64,000 nucleotides of DNA, from positions 1 to 64,000 of the forward strand of contig NZ_JOAP01000025.1 in the NCBI RefSeq assembly GCF_000720475.1, in the 5' to 3' direction. Origin of the DNA: Streptomyces aureocirculatus (lineage in GTDB: Bacteria > Actinomycetota > Actinomycetes > Streptomycetales > Streptomycetaceae). Under the pieces are notes generated by a model. The model was not told the origin of the DNA and searched no databases. It was given only the letters and a program-made list of their open reading frames with translations. A program made the position numbers and the translations under genes. Shown here piece by piece: positions 20,300 to 29,784 of this stretch (its first letter is position 1; each line of letters opens with the position of its first letter).

Positions 20300-21298
20300 T
20301 CAGTCCTCCTTCCTGCCGAGCCCGAACCAGCGGGCCTGGCCGATGGTCACCACGGCGATGACGAGGGCGAGGAGCACCGCGCCCGCGCTGCCGAGGCCGA
20401 GGTTCTGGCCCTGGCCGAGCGCCGTGTAGTAGAGGTAGACCAGGGGTGGGCGGGCGTACGGCGGGTAGCCGCGGGAGTCCGAGAGCAGGTTGTAGAACTC
20501 GTCGAAGGCCTGGAAGGCGTTGATGACGAGGAGCAGGGCCACCGCGACGGATGTGGCACGCAGTTGGGGCAGCGTGATGTGGCGAAGCACCTGCCAGCCC
20601 GGTCGGGCGCCGTCCACGGCCGCCGCCTCGTAGAGGGTGGGCGAGATGCGTTGCAGGCCCGCCAGGAACAGGATCATGTAGAAGCCCGCCTGGAGCCAGA
20701 GGCGGACGGTGACGATCACCAGCCAGTACCAGGGCGGGTCCGTCGTCGAGAGCCAGGCCGTCTGGTCGGCGCCGAACCAGCCGAGCACGGTGTTGGCCAG
20801 GCCGAACCGCACCCCGTTGAAGAGCGACATCTTCCAGATCAGGGCCGCCACGACATAGCTGCACGCGGCGGGCAGGAAGAAGACCGAGCGGAGGAAGGCC
20901 TGGGCCCGGCGCGTGCGGTTGACCATCAGCGCCAGGGAGAGCGAGAGCACGAACGTCGTCGGCACGATGAAGGCCGTAAAGACCACGAAGGTCCACAGGC
21001 TGTCCGTGAACGCGTCGTTCCGCAGCATCGACGTGTAGTTGTCGAGGCCTACGAAGTCCGTGGGCGAGACGGTGTTGTGGGCGTCGAAGAAGCTGAGGTA
21101 GACGCTCCAGCCCAGTGGTACGTACGTGAAGACGATCAGGCCGAGCGCGAACGGGCCGACGAAGGCCCAGAACCACAGGGTGCGGTTCTGCGGCCCGGCG
21201 AGACGGCGCCACAACCGCGCGCCGGACGTGCCGGATGCGTCGGGCGTGCCGGGTGGGCCATGCGTGCCATGCGTACCGGGAGCGCCGGGCGCGGTCAC
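20300..21298 (-). CDS. Carbohydrate ABC transporter permease (MalF-type)
   Basis: A 332-residue permease. The reading frame is open far upstream, but the GTG at 21298 is the sensible start: it overlaps the binding-protein stop codon as GTGA, and the protein then begins with a Gly/Pro/Thr-rich tail before the first helix (WFWAFVGPFALGLIVFTYVP). Six helices and the EAA loop (LYEAAAVDGARPGWQVLRHI) are present. It pairs with the MalG-type permease encoded just downstream to form the channel of a sugar importer. Confidence 0.92.
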   Translation of the reverse strand: MTAPGAPGTHGTHGPPGTPDASGTSGARLWRRLAGPQNRTLWFWAFVGPFALGLIVFTYVPLGWSVYLSFFDAHNTVSPTDFVGLDNYTSMLRNDAFTDSLWTFVVFTAFIVPTTFVLSLSLALMVNRTRRAQAFLRSVFFLPAACSYVVAALIWKMSLFNGVRFGLANTVLGWFGADQTAWLSTTDPPWYWLVIVTVRLWLQAGFYMILFLAGLQRISPTLYEAAAVDGARPGWQVLRHITLPQLRATSVAVALLLVINAFQAFDEFYNLLSDSRGYPPYARPPLVYLYYTALGQGQNLGLGSAGAVLLALVIAVVTIGQARWFGLGRKED

Positions 21299-22557
21299 GA
21301 GGACTTCTTCTGCACGCGGTCCAGCTCCGCCGACACCTTCCGTACGACGGACCTCAACTCGCTCTCCGGGTTCGCGCCGGACTTGATGATCCGGCTGAGG
21401 GCGTCCTGGTAGGCGACCCGGCTCGCCGGGGTCCAGCGCAGCGGCTCGGCGTACCCGTGCTCGGTGGAGTAGCGCACCGCGTCCGCCGCCGCGCCCTCGG
21501 TGAGCGCGTCGGCCTTCTTCGCGAGGGAGAGGCGTGCGGGGATGTGGAAGCCGTACGAGAGTGCGAAGTCCCGCTGGTACTCCGTCCTGTCGATCCACAG
21601 CCACTTCACGAAGTCCTTCGCCTCCTTCTTGTGCGCGCTGCGGGCGCTGACCGCGGCGCCGTACGCTCCCACCGGCACCGCGGGCTTCCCGCCGGGCCCG
21701 GCCGCGGGGAAGGGCAGCACCCCGAAGTCGTCGCCGAACGCCTTCTGGACGGCGGGCAGCGCCCAAAGGCCCGACCACTGCATGGCGGTCAGCTCCTGCA
21801 CGAATGCCGACGGGTCCGACCAGTCGGAGGGCGCGCCGAGCAGCAGCGACTTGTCCTCGTACAGCGTGCGCAGCGCGGCGAGGGCGCGGGCGGCGGCCGG
21901 GTCGTCGAAGCCCACCTCGCCGTCGTCGGTCACCAGCGTCAGGCCCGCCGCGTACAGGGGGGTGCCGCCGAGCGCGCCCGCGCCGCCGTCGTTCCCGAGG
22001 AACAGCCCTTTGACCTTGTCGCGAGTCAACGCCTTCGCCGTGTCGACGAGTTCGTCGAGCGTCGTCGGCGGTTTGCGGCCCGCGTCGGAGAGGAGGCTCT
22101 TGCGGTAGTACAGGACCTGCATGTCGACCACCTGCGGGATCGACCAGATCCGGCCGTCGTGCGTCTTCGGGGCGAGCACGACCGGGTTGAAGTCGGCCTT
22201 CACGTCGTCGTCGAACAGATCGGTGAGGTCGACGACCTGACCGCCCCGAATCTGGTCCAGGGTCGGCCCGTTGACCTCGAAGACGTCGGGTCCCGACTTG
22301 GTGAGGAGCGCGGCGGCGGTCTGCTCGTCGTAGTTGCCGGGGCGCCACTGCACGGACACGTCCGCCTTGTCGTACGCGGCGGCGTACCGCTTCACCGCCT
22401 GTTCGGTGCCTGGTTCGCCGTACTGGTGGTACCACTGGGACAGCTTCGGGCCCTTGCCGCCCGAACCGCCGCCGTCGCGTCCCGTGTTGGACCCGCACGC
22501 CGTGAGCAGGCCGAGCGCGGCCCCGGATGCGAGCAGTGTCCTGCGGCTGATGGTCAT
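21295..22557 (-). CDS. Sugar ABC transporter substrate-binding lipoprotein
   Basis: A 420-residue extracellular solute-binding protein (family 1, MalE-like). The ATG at 22557 follows AGGGGGAAACGGC and gives MTISRRTLLASGAALGLLTACG: a signal peptide with an SRRTLL twin-arginine-like motif and a lipobox LLTAC, so it is lipidated on the Cys near residue 21. The mature part has SBP features (LSQWYHQYGEPGTEQAVKRY, FVQELTAMQWSGLWALPAV, FVKWLWIDRTEYQRDF). It is the first gene of the three-gene importer operon. The sugar is not identifiable from sequence. Confidence 0.92.
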   Translation of the reverse strand: MTISRRTLLASGAALGLLTACGSNTGRDGGGSGGKGPKLSQWYHQYGEPGTEQAVKRYAAAYDKADVSVQWRPGNYDEQTAAALLTKSGPDVFEVNGPTLDQIRGGQVVDLTDLFDDDVKADFNPVVLAPKTHDGRIWSIPQVVDMQVLYYRKSLLSDAGRKPPTTLDELVDTAKALTRDKVKGLFLGNDGGAGALGGTPLYAAGLTLVTDDGEVGFDDPAAARALAALRTLYEDKSLLLGAPSDWSDPSAFVQELTAMQWSGLWALPAVQKAFGDDFGVLPFPAAGPGGKPAVPVGAYGAAVSARSAHKKEAKDFVKWLWIDRTEYQRDFALSYGFHIPARLSLAKKADALTEGAAADAVRYSTEHGYAEPLRWTPASRVAYQDALSRIIKSGANPESELRSVVRKVSAELDRVQKKSS

Positions 22558-22681
22558 GCCGTTTCCCCCTGTGCGCTGGTTCGTCGGGTACGTGCCGGGC
22601 CCAACGATCAACCATGGGGGAGGATTACGACAGACGGATTGCGGCCGCGTGTCGGGGTGCCCGAGGGACGCCGCCCGAGGG

Positions 22682-22726
22682 ATGGCGCCCGAAGGGGCGC
22701 GGGGAACTGCGCGACCAGCCCCCACC
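22682..22726. repeat. Single copy of the dispersed GGGGCGCGGGGAACTGCGCG element
   Basis: A hairpin GCGCCC-gaa-GGGGCGC leads directly into GGGGAACTGCGCGACCAGCC, the same element seen in tandem at 1-336 and singly at 44745-44784. It lies in the 216-bp gap 22558-22773, between the binding-protein start and the APC permease stop. I see no gene in the gap. Confidence 0.8.
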
Positions 22727-22773
22727 AACCCGCGGACGGCGAAGAGGAGAGCGAGCCCCACGGCGGGCAGCCG

Positions 22774-24693
22774 TCACCGCCGAGCGCCCACCCGGAACCG
22801 CAACCGGCAGATCACCGCATCCGTCTCCCGCCGCACCGCGTGCGCAAGCACCGCCCCACGCTGGTTCTGCAGCAGCCGCTCCCACACGTGCGCGGGCTCC
22901 ACCTCGGGGATCAGCACGGTGACCCGGGTGCCCGGGTGGTACCGGTACACCCGCTGCACGTACGCGGCGACGGGACGGCCCACCGTGCGGGTGGGGGACA
23001 TCAGCTCCACCAGGTCCACGCCGGGGTTCCACAGCTCCCAGTCGCGGCGCAGGTTCTCCGTGGCGCGCCGGTCCTCGGGGTCGTCGTGCGAGACCGTCAC
23101 GGCCCGCACCTCGTCGCCCAGCGACACCGCCGCGTTGAGGGCCTCGCAGGTCAGCCGGGAGAGACCGGAGACGGGCACGATGACCAGGGAGTGGTCGCGG
23201 TGCGGCGGCTCGGGCACCCGGCCGAGGCCGAGGTTCTCGCCGATGCGGCCGTAGGCGCGGTGCACCACCTCGAAGACGACGACGATCGCGGGCAGCGCGA
23301 GGACGATCAGCCAGGCGCCCTCGGTGAACTTCGTGGCGGTCACGACGACCGCCGCGATCCCGGTGAGGACCGCGCCGAAGCCGTTCAGAAGCGCCTTCGC
23401 GGGACGGCCCGCCGCGCGCCAGTGGACGACCATGCCGGTCTGGCAGAGCGTGAAGCCGACGAAGACGCCGATCGCGAACAGCGGCACGAGGGTGTTGGTG
23501 TCGCCGCCGGAGAAGACGAGCAGGACGGCGCCCGCGACGGCCAGGGCGAGCACGCCGTGCCGGTGCACCTGCCGGTCGGCCTTCAGGGCGAACACATGTG
23601 GCAGGTAGTTGTCCCTGGCAAGGAGGCTCATCAGGACGGGAAGGCCGCCGAAGGAGGTGTTGGCGGACAGCGCGAGCAGGATCATCGTCGCGAACTGCAC
23701 GACGTAGAAAGCCCAGTTGTGGCCGAGGGAGGCGTCCGTGAGCTGGGCGAGCACGGTGACGCCCTCGACCGGTTGCAGGCCGAAGCGGGAGATGAGGACG
23801 GACAGGCCGATCAGCATCACGCCGAGCAGGGCGCCGAGCGCGACCTCCGCGTGCTGGGCGCGCCTGACGCGCGGGGCCCTGAAGGACGGCACGGCGTTGG
23901 CGATCGCCTCCACGCCGGTGAGCGCCGAGCAGCCGGACGCGAAGGCCTTGAGCAGAAGCAGCGCTCCGACCGTGGTGGCGTTGTCGGCGAGCACGGAGGC
24001 ATGGCCCGCGGACGCCTCGGTGGAGACGGGCGCCGCACGGAAGAGGCCGACGGCGACCAGGGTGAGGATGGCGCCGACGAACACCGCGGTCGGGGCGATG
24101 AACACCCGCGCCGAGTCCACGATGCCGCGCAGGTTGACGCCCGTGATGACGACGAGGACGCCCAGGCACAGCCACAGCCGGTCCCCGTACAGCTCGGGGA
24201 AGGCGGAGGTGAGGGCGGCGACCCCGGCGGTCACGGCGACGGCGACGTTCAGGACGTAGTCCAGGACGAGGGAGGCGGCGGCGACGAGTCCCGCACGGCG
24301 GCCCAGGTGGGTCTTCGCCGCCGCGTAGCTGCCGCCGCCGTCCGGGAAGGCCGCGACGACCTGGCGGTAGGACGCGACGAGCACGGCGAGCAGGGCGGCG
24401 ATCGCGAGGGTCACCGGCAGCGTGAAGCCGAGGCCGTGACCGCCGGCCGCGGCCAGGACGAGCACGATGGCCTCGGGGCCGTACGCGACGGACGCCATGG
24501 CGTCCAGGGACAGGGCGGCCAGGCCCTGCAGGGCGGTGAGGCGGTGCCGCTCACCCGGGTCGGGGGCGCTGGTGCCGGGGACCTCCGCGAGTGCCGGGGC
24601 GCTGGTGCCGGGGACCTCCGCGGGTGCCGGGGCGCCGGTGCCGGGGGCTGCCGCGGGTGCCGGGGCGCCGCTGCGCCGGGAAACGGTCGTCAT
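22774..24693 (-). CDS. APC-superfamily permease, KimA-like potassium transporter candidate
   Basis: A 639-residue protein. A low-complexity N-terminal tail of 11-residue repeats is followed by about 12 membrane helices of the APC fold (ALQGLAALSLDAMASVAYGPEAIVLVL; GGSYAAAKTHLGRRAGLVAAA) and a cytoplasmic C-terminal domain of about 170 residues like a universal-stress fold (HSLVIVPVSGLSRLTCEALNAAV; LIPEVEPAHVWERLLQNQRG). This arrangement is that of the KimA (YdaO) potassium importer group, which c-di-AMP controls in other bacteria. General amino-acid permease is the alternative. No c-di-AMP riboswitch was recognised upstream. Confidence 0.75.
   Translation of the reverse strand: MTTVSRRSGAPAPAAAPGTGAPAPAEVPGTSAPALAEVPGTSAPDPGERHRLTALQGLAALSLDAMASVAYGPEAIVLVLAAAGGHGLGFTLPVTLAIAALLAVLVASYRQVVAAFPDGGGSYAAAKTHLGRRAGLVAAASLVLDYVLNVAVAVTAGVAALTSAFPELYGDRLWLCLGVLVVITGVNLRGIVDSARVFIAPTAVFVGAILTLVAVGLFRAAPVSTEASAGHASVLADNATTVGALLLLKAFASGCSALTGVEAIANAVPSFRAPRVRRAQHAEVALGALLGVMLIGLSVLISRFGLQPVEGVTVLAQLTDASLGHNWAFYVVQFATMILLALSANTSFGGLPVLMSLLARDNYLPHVFALKADRQVHRHGVLALAVAGAVLLVFSGGDTNTLVPLFAIGVFVGFTLCQTGMVVHWRAAGRPAKALLNGFGAVLTGIAAVVVTATKFTEGAWLIVLALPAIVVVFEVVHRAYGRIGENLGLGRVPEPPHRDHSLVIVPVSGLSRLTCEALNAAVSLGDEVRAVTVSHDDPEDRRATENLRRDWELWNPGVDLVELMSPTRTVGRPVAAYVQRVYRYHPGTRVTVLIPEVEPAHVWERLLQNQRGAVLAHAVRRETDAVICRLRFRVGARR
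24563..24673. repeat. 33-bp in-frame minisatellite in the APC permease N-terminus
   Basis: Three full 33-bp units (24563-24595, 24596-24628, 24629-24661) and a partial fourth encode 11-residue Ala/Pro/Gly/Thr repeats in the cytoplasmic N-terminal tail of the permease. The first two units differ at one base, so the expansion is recent. Unit length keeps the frame. Confidence 0.85.
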
Positions 24694-24923
24694 GCTGGGC
24701 CTTTCCTCCTGGTCGGCCGGTGCGGTCGTGCCCCGGGCCGGTCCAGCGTCGGCGCCCGTGAGTGGGGGAGCGGCACCCCTTGGCGACTCCTTGACGGGCC
24801 CGGGTCACCTCTTGACGCCTTGTTGAGGGGGAACGTCAACTGCGCGTAAAGGTGTGGCATGGGTCTGTATGCAGCACGTCAACGCCGCAGACGGCGGAGC
24901 CGCCTCGGCCTACGGTGCCGCAC

Positions 24924-25484
24924 ATGGGACATGACTGGACGACTCGGGGCGCGGACCCCGCCGCGCGGGCGGTGCCGGCCGCGGACGCCGTGCTGACCGA
25001 CCGCAACTGGGCGGCCGACCTGCGCGCGGCGGCCTTCTGTTCGTGCGCGCTGTTCGCCCTGATCATGCTGGTCGACTTCGGCGCGGGCACCCTGAGCGGC
25101 CTCCGCACCGGCCTGTGGGCGGGCCTCGCCGGACTGCTCTACGTGATCCTGCACCCGGCGCGGGTGACGGCGGGCCCAGGCTGGCTCGCCGTGCGCGGTC
25201 CGCTGCGCCGCCGCCATGTGTGCACCGGTCTGCTCACCGCGGTGCGGGTCAGCGAGACCGTCGGCGCCCGGCTCGTGCTGTGCGACTCGCTCGGCAACCG
25301 CGTCGAGTTCGACCCGAAGGTCCTCGCCGCGAACCCGCTCCTGCTGCACCGCCTGGACCTCGGCGCCCGCCGGTCCCTGGCCGTGGGCCTGCTGCGGTCG
25401 GGGTCCGTGGAACTGCGGCAACTGCTCACGCGCCTGGAACGCGGGCAGGCCAGGGCGGTGTTCGAGGCGTCGGGACTGCGCTAA
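24924..25484 (+). CDS. Small membrane protein, PH-domain-like
   Basis: A 186-residue protein of unknown function. ATG 24924 (MGHDWTTRGADP) is preferred to an earlier in-frame ATG because the upstream part is not protein-like. Two adjacent membrane helices (AAFCSCALFALIMLVDFGAG and GLWAGLAGLLYVIL, residues about 45-85) precede a cytoplasmic beta-rich part (VTAGPGWLAVRGPLRRRHV, LVLCDSLGNRVEFD) that resembles bacterial PH domains. A terminal helix ends the protein. It is divergent from the APC permease. Many Streptomyces genomes carry similar orphan proteins. No function is claimed. Confidence 0.75.
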   Translation: MGHDWTTRGADPAARAVPAADAVLTDRNWAADLRAAAFCSCALFALIMLVDFGAGTLSGLRTGLWAGLAGLLYVILHPARVTAGPGWLAVRGPLRRRHVCTGLLTAVRVSETVGARLVLCDSLGNRVEFDPKVLAANPLLLHRLDLGARRSLAVGLLRSGSVELRQLLTRLERGQARAVFEASGLR

Positions 25485-25537
25485 CCCGACGGCCCGACCC
25501 GCCCCGGCCCGGTCAGCGGCAGAGCGTGCGCCCCTGG

Positions 25538-25933
25538 TCAGGGGCTGACGCGTACCTCGTACACCGCCACCCCCGCGTCGTCATCGTCGAGGCACCGCCC
25601 CGACGCCAGGTCGAAGCGCTGCTTCAGCAGGGGCGAGGCGACGAACGGGCGGCCGTCCGCCGAGCCGATCAGTCCGCGCGCGAGCACGGCGGCACCCGAG
25701 AAGGGGTCACGGTTGTCGATGGCGTAGAGGCGCCGCCCCCGGTCCAGGAACAGGGCCACCTGGCGCCGCCCGTCGGGGAGCAGCACGGCCACGCCGCGGC
25801 CGGGGGTGAGCCGGTCGGCGGCGCACACCGTCAGCCAGGTTCCGTCCAGGCGCAGTTGCACGCTCGCGGCCGCCGGTGCGTCCGTGGTGGGCGCCGCCGG
25901 TGCCGCGGTCGCCGTCGCTGTGGCTGTCGTCAT
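25538..25933 (-). CDS. nirD: Nitrite reductase small subunit
   Basis: A 131-residue NirD subunit of cytoplasmic NADH-dependent nitrite reductase. ATG 25933 overlaps the nirB stop as ATGA, fixing the start. A Thr/Ala-rich N-terminal tail of about 24 residues precedes a Rieske-like fold (TWLTVCAADRLTPGRGVAVLL; LYAIDNRDPFSGAAVLARGLIG; PFVASPLLKQRFDLASGRCLDD). The CxH pairs that bind the Rieske cluster are absent, as is normal for NirD. It is the last gene of the nitrite operon. Confidence 0.95.
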   Translation of the reverse strand: MTTATATATAAPAAPTTDAPAAASVQLRLDGTWLTVCAADRLTPGRGVAVLLPDGRRQVALFLDRGRRLYAIDNRDPFSGAAVLARGLIGSADGRPFVASPLLKQRFDLASGRCLDDDDAGVAVYEVRVSP

Positions 25934-28530
25934 CGGGATACGGCACCTTCCAGGTCGAGGTCGTGATCCAGGGCGAGGGGGGCGGCGGCGGGCGGCCGCA
26001 GGGTCAGCAGGGGCAGGTCGGGCTTGATCTGGTCGCGCTCGGGGACGAACGCCACCAGCGGGTCCGGGGCCTCGGGGGCGTTCACGAACGAGACGAACCG
26101 CGCGAGGCGTTCGGGGTCGGCGAGGGTCTCGGCCCACTCGTCGCGGTAGTGCGTGACGTGGTCGGCCATCAGGGCCTCCAACTCGGCGCAGAGCCCCAGC
26201 GAGTCGTCCACCACCACGTCCCGTACGTGATCGAGGCCGCCGTCGATCCGCTCCAGCCACGCCGAGGTGCGCTCCAGGCGGTCCGCGGTGCGGATGTAGA
26301 ACATCAGGAACCTGTCGATGAGCCGCACCAGTCCGGCGTCGTCCAGGTCCTGGGCGAGCAGGTCCGCGTGGCGCGGGGTCGCGCCGCCGTTGCCGCCCAC
26401 GTACAGGTTCCAGCCGCTCGCCGTCGCGATCACACCGAAGTCCTTGGACCGGGCCTCCGCGCACTCGCGGGCACAGCCCGAAACCGCCGACTTCAGCTTG
26501 TGCGGGGCGCGCAGGCCCCGGTAGCGCAGCTCCAGGTCGATGGCCATGCGCACCGAGTCCTGCACCCCGTACCTGCACCAGGTCTGCCCCACGCACGACT
26601 TCACCGTGCGCAGCGCCTTGCCGTACGCGTGCCCGGACTCGAAGCCCGCGTCCACCAGGCGGGCCCAGATCCGGGGGAGCTGCTCCACCCGGGCGCCGAA
26701 GAGGTCGATGCGCTGACCGCCGGTGATCTTCGTGTAGAGCCCGAACTCGCGGGCCACCTCGCCGATCACGATGAGCTTGTCCGGGGTGATCTCGCCGCCC
26801 GGGATGCGCGGGACGACCGAGTAGGAGCCGTTCTTCTGGAGGTTGGCGAGGAAGTGGTCGTTGGTGTCCTGGAGGGCCGCCTGCTCGCCTTCGAGTACGT
26901 AGCCGTCGGCGCCGATCGCGGGGGCGAGGGACGCGACGACCGAGGCGACGGCGGGCTTGCAGGTCTCGCAGCCCTCACCGCCGCGCGCCCCTTCGCGGCC
27001 GTGGCGGTCCAGGAGTTCCTGGAAGGAGGCGATGCGCAGGGTGCGCACGATCTCGTACAGCTCCTGGCGGGTCTGCGCGAAACAGCCGCACAGGCCCGTG
27101 TCACCGGACTGCGGGAGGAGCTGCCCGATGAGCTTGACGCAACTCCCGCAGCCCGTACCGGCCTTCGTGCACTTCTTGACCTCCGGCAGCGTCGCGCAGG
27201 CCTGCACGGCGTCCTTGGTGACGTTGTGGCAGTTGCACACCACCGCGTCGCCCGGCAGCGCGTCGGGCCCGAGCGCCGGGGCGGCCCCCGCGCCCGCGGG
27301 CAGCACGAGCTGCTCGGCGGGCACCGGCGGCACAGACCCGGTCAGTGCGCGCAGCGTCCCGTACGCCTCCGTGTCGCCCACGAGCACCCCGCCGAGCAGC
27401 GTGCCTTCGGCGCTCACCACCAGTTTCTTGTACGTGCCGGAGCGCGAGTCGGCGTAGGCGACGTCCAGGCAGCCTTCGGCCGCGCCGTGCGCGTCGCCGA
27501 ACGACGCCACGTCGACGCCGAGCAGCTTCAGCTTGGTGGACATGTCGGCGCCCGTGAAGAGCGTGTCGGAGGTGTCCGACGCGTCACCGGCGGCGATGGC
27601 GGCGGCCGCGGCCTGCGCCATCTCGTAGCCCGGCGCGACCAGACCGTACACGCGGCCGTCGGTGGCCTGCGCGCACTCGCCGATCGCGTACACCGCCGGG
27701 TCACCGGTGCGGCACCGCTCGTCGACGACGACGCCGCCGCGCTCGCCCACCGCGAGCCCGCAGTCCCTGGCCAGTCGGTCGCGGGCCCGCACGCCCGCCG
27801 AGAACACGACAAGGCCCACGTCGAGTTCCGTGCCGTCCGAGAGCCGCATCCCGCGCACCGCGCCCGCGTCGTCGGTGAGGATCTCCTGCGTGCCGGTGCC
27901 CGTGTGCACCACGAGCCCGCGCCCGGCCAGGGTGCGCAGCAGTGCGGCGCCGCCGCCCTCGTCCACCTGCGCGGGCATCAGGCGCGGCGCGAACTCCACC
28001 ACGTGCGTGCCGAGCCCGAGCCCTTGCAGCGCGCCCGCCGCCTCCAGGCCGAGCAGCCCGCCGCCGACCACCGCGCCGGTCGTGGCGTTCGCGGTGGCGT
28101 ACGCCTCGATGGCCAGGACGTCCTCGATGGTGCGGTACACGAAGCACCCGGTCGCGTCCTTGCCCGGCACCGGCGGCACGAACGGCGCCGATCCCGTGGC
28201 GAGTACGAGGATGTCGTACGCGAGGGTGTGCCCGGCGCGCGAGGTGACGGTGCGGGCGTCCCGGTCGACGCGCTCGACCGGGTCGCCCAGGTGCAGCTCG
28301 ATGCCGTGCGCGGCCATGAACCCCGCGTCCGTGACGGAGAGTTCGTCCGGGGTGCGGCCGGAGAAGTACGAGGTGAGCTGCACGCGGTCGTAGGCCGGGC
28401 GGGGCTCCTCGGCGAACACGACGACGCGGTGCGTCGCGGTCAGGCCGCGCTCGGCCAGGGCCTCCAGGAAGCGCTGGCCGACCATGCCGTGTCCGACCAG
28501 GACGAGGGTCTTCTTGTGCGTCGGGTCCAT
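25930..28530 (-). CDS. nirB: NAD(P)H-dependent assimilatory nitrite reductase, large subunit
   Basis: An 866-residue enzyme reducing nitrite to ammonium. Order: FAD/NAD(P) pyridine-nucleotide reductase domain (LVLVGHGMVGQRFLEALAERG), BFD-type [2Fe-2S] domain (VVCNCHNVTKDAVQACATL with following TGCGSC), the ferredoxin-like half-domain, and the siroheme/[4Fe-4S] domain with its four Cys in CVGQTWCRYG and SGCARECAEA. Length is normal. The start lies 4 bp downstream of a flavoprotein gene stop, and nirD overlaps its end. The operon promoter region carries a GlnR-type box. The siroheme cofactor may be finished by the chelatase at 37239-38405. Confidence 0.97.
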   Translation of the reverse strand: MDPTHKKTLVLVGHGMVGQRFLEALAERGLTATHRVVVFAEEPRPAYDRVQLTSYFSGRTPDELSVTDAGFMAAHGIELHLGDPVERVDRDARTVTSRAGHTLAYDILVLATGSAPFVPPVPGKDATGCFVYRTIEDVLAIEAYATANATTGAVVGGGLLGLEAAGALQGLGLGTHVVEFAPRLMPAQVDEGGGAALLRTLAGRGLVVHTGTGTQEILTDDAGAVRGMRLSDGTELDVGLVVFSAGVRARDRLARDCGLAVGERGGVVVDERCRTGDPAVYAIGECAQATDGRVYGLVAPGYEMAQAAAAAIAAGDASDTSDTLFTGADMSTKLKLLGVDVASFGDAHGAAEGCLDVAYADSRSGTYKKLVVSAEGTLLGGVLVGDTEAYGTLRALTGSVPPVPAEQLVLPAGAGAAPALGPDALPGDAVVCNCHNVTKDAVQACATLPEVKKCTKAGTGCGSCVKLIGQLLPQSGDTGLCGCFAQTRQELYEIVRTLRIASFQELLDRHGREGARGGEGCETCKPAVASVVASLAPAIGADGYVLEGEQAALQDTNDHFLANLQKNGSYSVVPRIPGGEITPDKLIVIGEVAREFGLYTKITGGQRIDLFGARVEQLPRIWARLVDAGFESGHAYGKALRTVKSCVGQTWCRYGVQDSVRMAIDLELRYRGLRAPHKLKSAVSGCARECAEARSKDFGVIATASGWNLYVGGNGGATPRHADLLAQDLDDAGLVRLIDRFLMFYIRTADRLERTSAWLERIDGGLDHVRDVVVDDSLGLCAELEALMADHVTHYRDEWAETLADPERLARFVSFVNAPEAPDPLVAFVPERDQIKPDLPLLTLRPPAAAPLALDHDLDLEGAVSR

Positions 28531-28534
28531 CGGG

Positions 28535-29761
28535 TCAGTGCCCTCCGTCGTGAGTGAGCAGGTGCAGCAGCGGGCTGCCGTCGTCGGGCAGGGGTTCGTC
28601 GGACTCCCAGGCGCGGGCGAGGGCGCCCACGGCCGCGAGTTCGCCGAGGAGCACCCCGCCGACGAGACGGTCGTCGCGGACCACGACCTTGCGGTACGTG
28701 CCGCGGGTCGCGTCGGTGAGGCGCACGACGTCGTCGTCGGGCCTGGTCTCGGGGTCGCCGAACGCCGCGAGGTCCAGCGGGTGCTCGCCGTGCGGCAGCG
28801 TGAGGCGCGTCAGGGAGCGGGTGCCGGAGTACGGCCGTGCGGACTCCGGCGAGGTCAGCGCGGCGGCGAGGGCGTCGGCCTGGTCGAGGGCGGGCGCGGC
28901 CAGGCAGCGGGTCTGGCCCGCGTGCTCGGCGCAGTCCCCGACGGCGTACACGTGCGGGTCGCTGGTGCGCAGCCGGTCGTCGACGACGACGCCGCGCCGG
29001 ACCTCCAGGCCCGCGGCGCGCGCGAGCCCGGTCCGCGGCCGGACCCCGCACGCGAGGACCGTCAGATCGGAGTCGAGCCGATAGCCGTCCGCGAGCTCCA
29101 CCGCCCGCACCGCGCCGTCGTGCTGCCGCACTCCGCGCACCCGGCACTCGGTGTGCACCTCCACGCCGAGCGCGGCCAGGTGCGCGCGCACGAGCTCGGA
29201 GGCGTCCGGGTCGAGCTGGCGCTCCATGAGCCGGTCGCCCTGCTGGGCCAGGACCACCTGGGCGCCCCGGTCGGCGAGGGCCCCGGCCGCGCACACGCCG
29301 AGCAGCCCGCCGCCGACCACGACCGCGCGGGTGCCGGGCCCGGCGGCCGAGAGGGCCAGGCAGTCCGTCATCGTGCGGAACGCGTGCACCCCGCCCGGAA
29401 GGTCCCGGGCGCCCGGGGCGAACAGGCCGCGCAGCGGGGGCAGCACCGGGTTGGCGCCGGTCGCGAGGACGAGCGTGCCGTACGGGACGCGGGAGCCGTC
29501 CTCGCACAGCACCACGCGGTCGGCGAGGTCGATGCGGACGGCGCGGGTGCGCAGATAGCCGCCCCGCGCGGGCCGCGGCAGGGCGATCACCTCGGGCCCG
29601 TACCGGCCGGCGAGCACGTCGGTGAGCAGGACCCTGTTGTACGGGGCGTGCGGCTCCTCGCCGATCAGCAGCGCGTCGGGGCCGAGCCGGGCGGCGAGGT
29701 GGGCTCCCGCGAGGCCGGCGCCTAGCACCACGGTGCGGTGGTGCGGGGTCCTCTTGGTCAT
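28535..29761 (-). CDS. FAD-dependent NAD(P) oxidoreductase of the nitrite operon
   Basis: A 408-residue pyridine-nucleotide-disulfide-type flavoprotein. The N-terminal FAD motif reads TVVLGAGLAGAHLAARLG, the NAD motif RAVVVGGGLLGVCAAGALADRG, and the C-terminal FAD motif HVYAVGDCAEHAGQ. It resembles the first 400 residues of NirB and rubredoxin/nitrite-reductase-associated reductases. It is the first gene of the operon with nirB and nirD, which it precedes by 4 bp. It probably feeds electrons to nitrate or nitrite reductase. NasA in this window lacks an electron-input domain, so this protein is a candidate partner; that is inference. Confidence 0.85.
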   Translation of the reverse strand: MTKRTPHHRTVVLGAGLAGAHLAARLGPDALLIGEEPHAPYNRVLLTDVLAGRYGPEVIALPRPARGGYLRTRAVRIDLADRVVLCEDGSRVPYGTLVLATGANPVLPPLRGLFAPGARDLPGGVHAFRTMTDCLALSAAGPGTRAVVVGGGLLGVCAAGALADRGAQVVLAQQGDRLMERQLDPDASELVRAHLAALGVEVHTECRVRGVRQHDGAVRAVELADGYRLDSDLTVLACGVRPRTGLARAAGLEVRRGVVVDDRLRTSDPHVYAVGDCAEHAGQTRCLAAPALDQADALAAALTSPESARPYSGTRSLTRLTLPHGEHPLDLAAFGDPETRPDDDVVRLTDATRGTYRKVVVRDDRLVGGVLLGELAAVGALARAWESDEPLPDDGSPLLHLLTHDGGH

Positions 29762-29784
29762 ACCCCGCAGCGTGCGGGGCGCAG

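Noticed and set aside
21299..22615. Extension of the MalF-type permease into a 771-residue protein
   Set aside because: The extra part overlaps the binding-protein gene in another frame and is Arg/Gly-rich low-complexity sequence. The GTGA overlap marks the start.
21235..24849. Plus-strand 1204-residue frame
   Set aside because: It is the antisense shadow of the sugar importer and APC permease genes, with His/Arg/Gly-rich composition typical of high-GC antisense frames.
24694..24923. c-di-AMP (ydaO-type) riboswitch before the KimA-like permease
   Set aside because: I could not find its conserved helices in this 230-bp divergent region; only GC-rich short stems are visible.
25934..26596. Extension of nirD into a 352-residue protein
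   Set aside because: The extension is a shadow of nirB; the ATG overlapping the nirB stop gives a normal NirD length.
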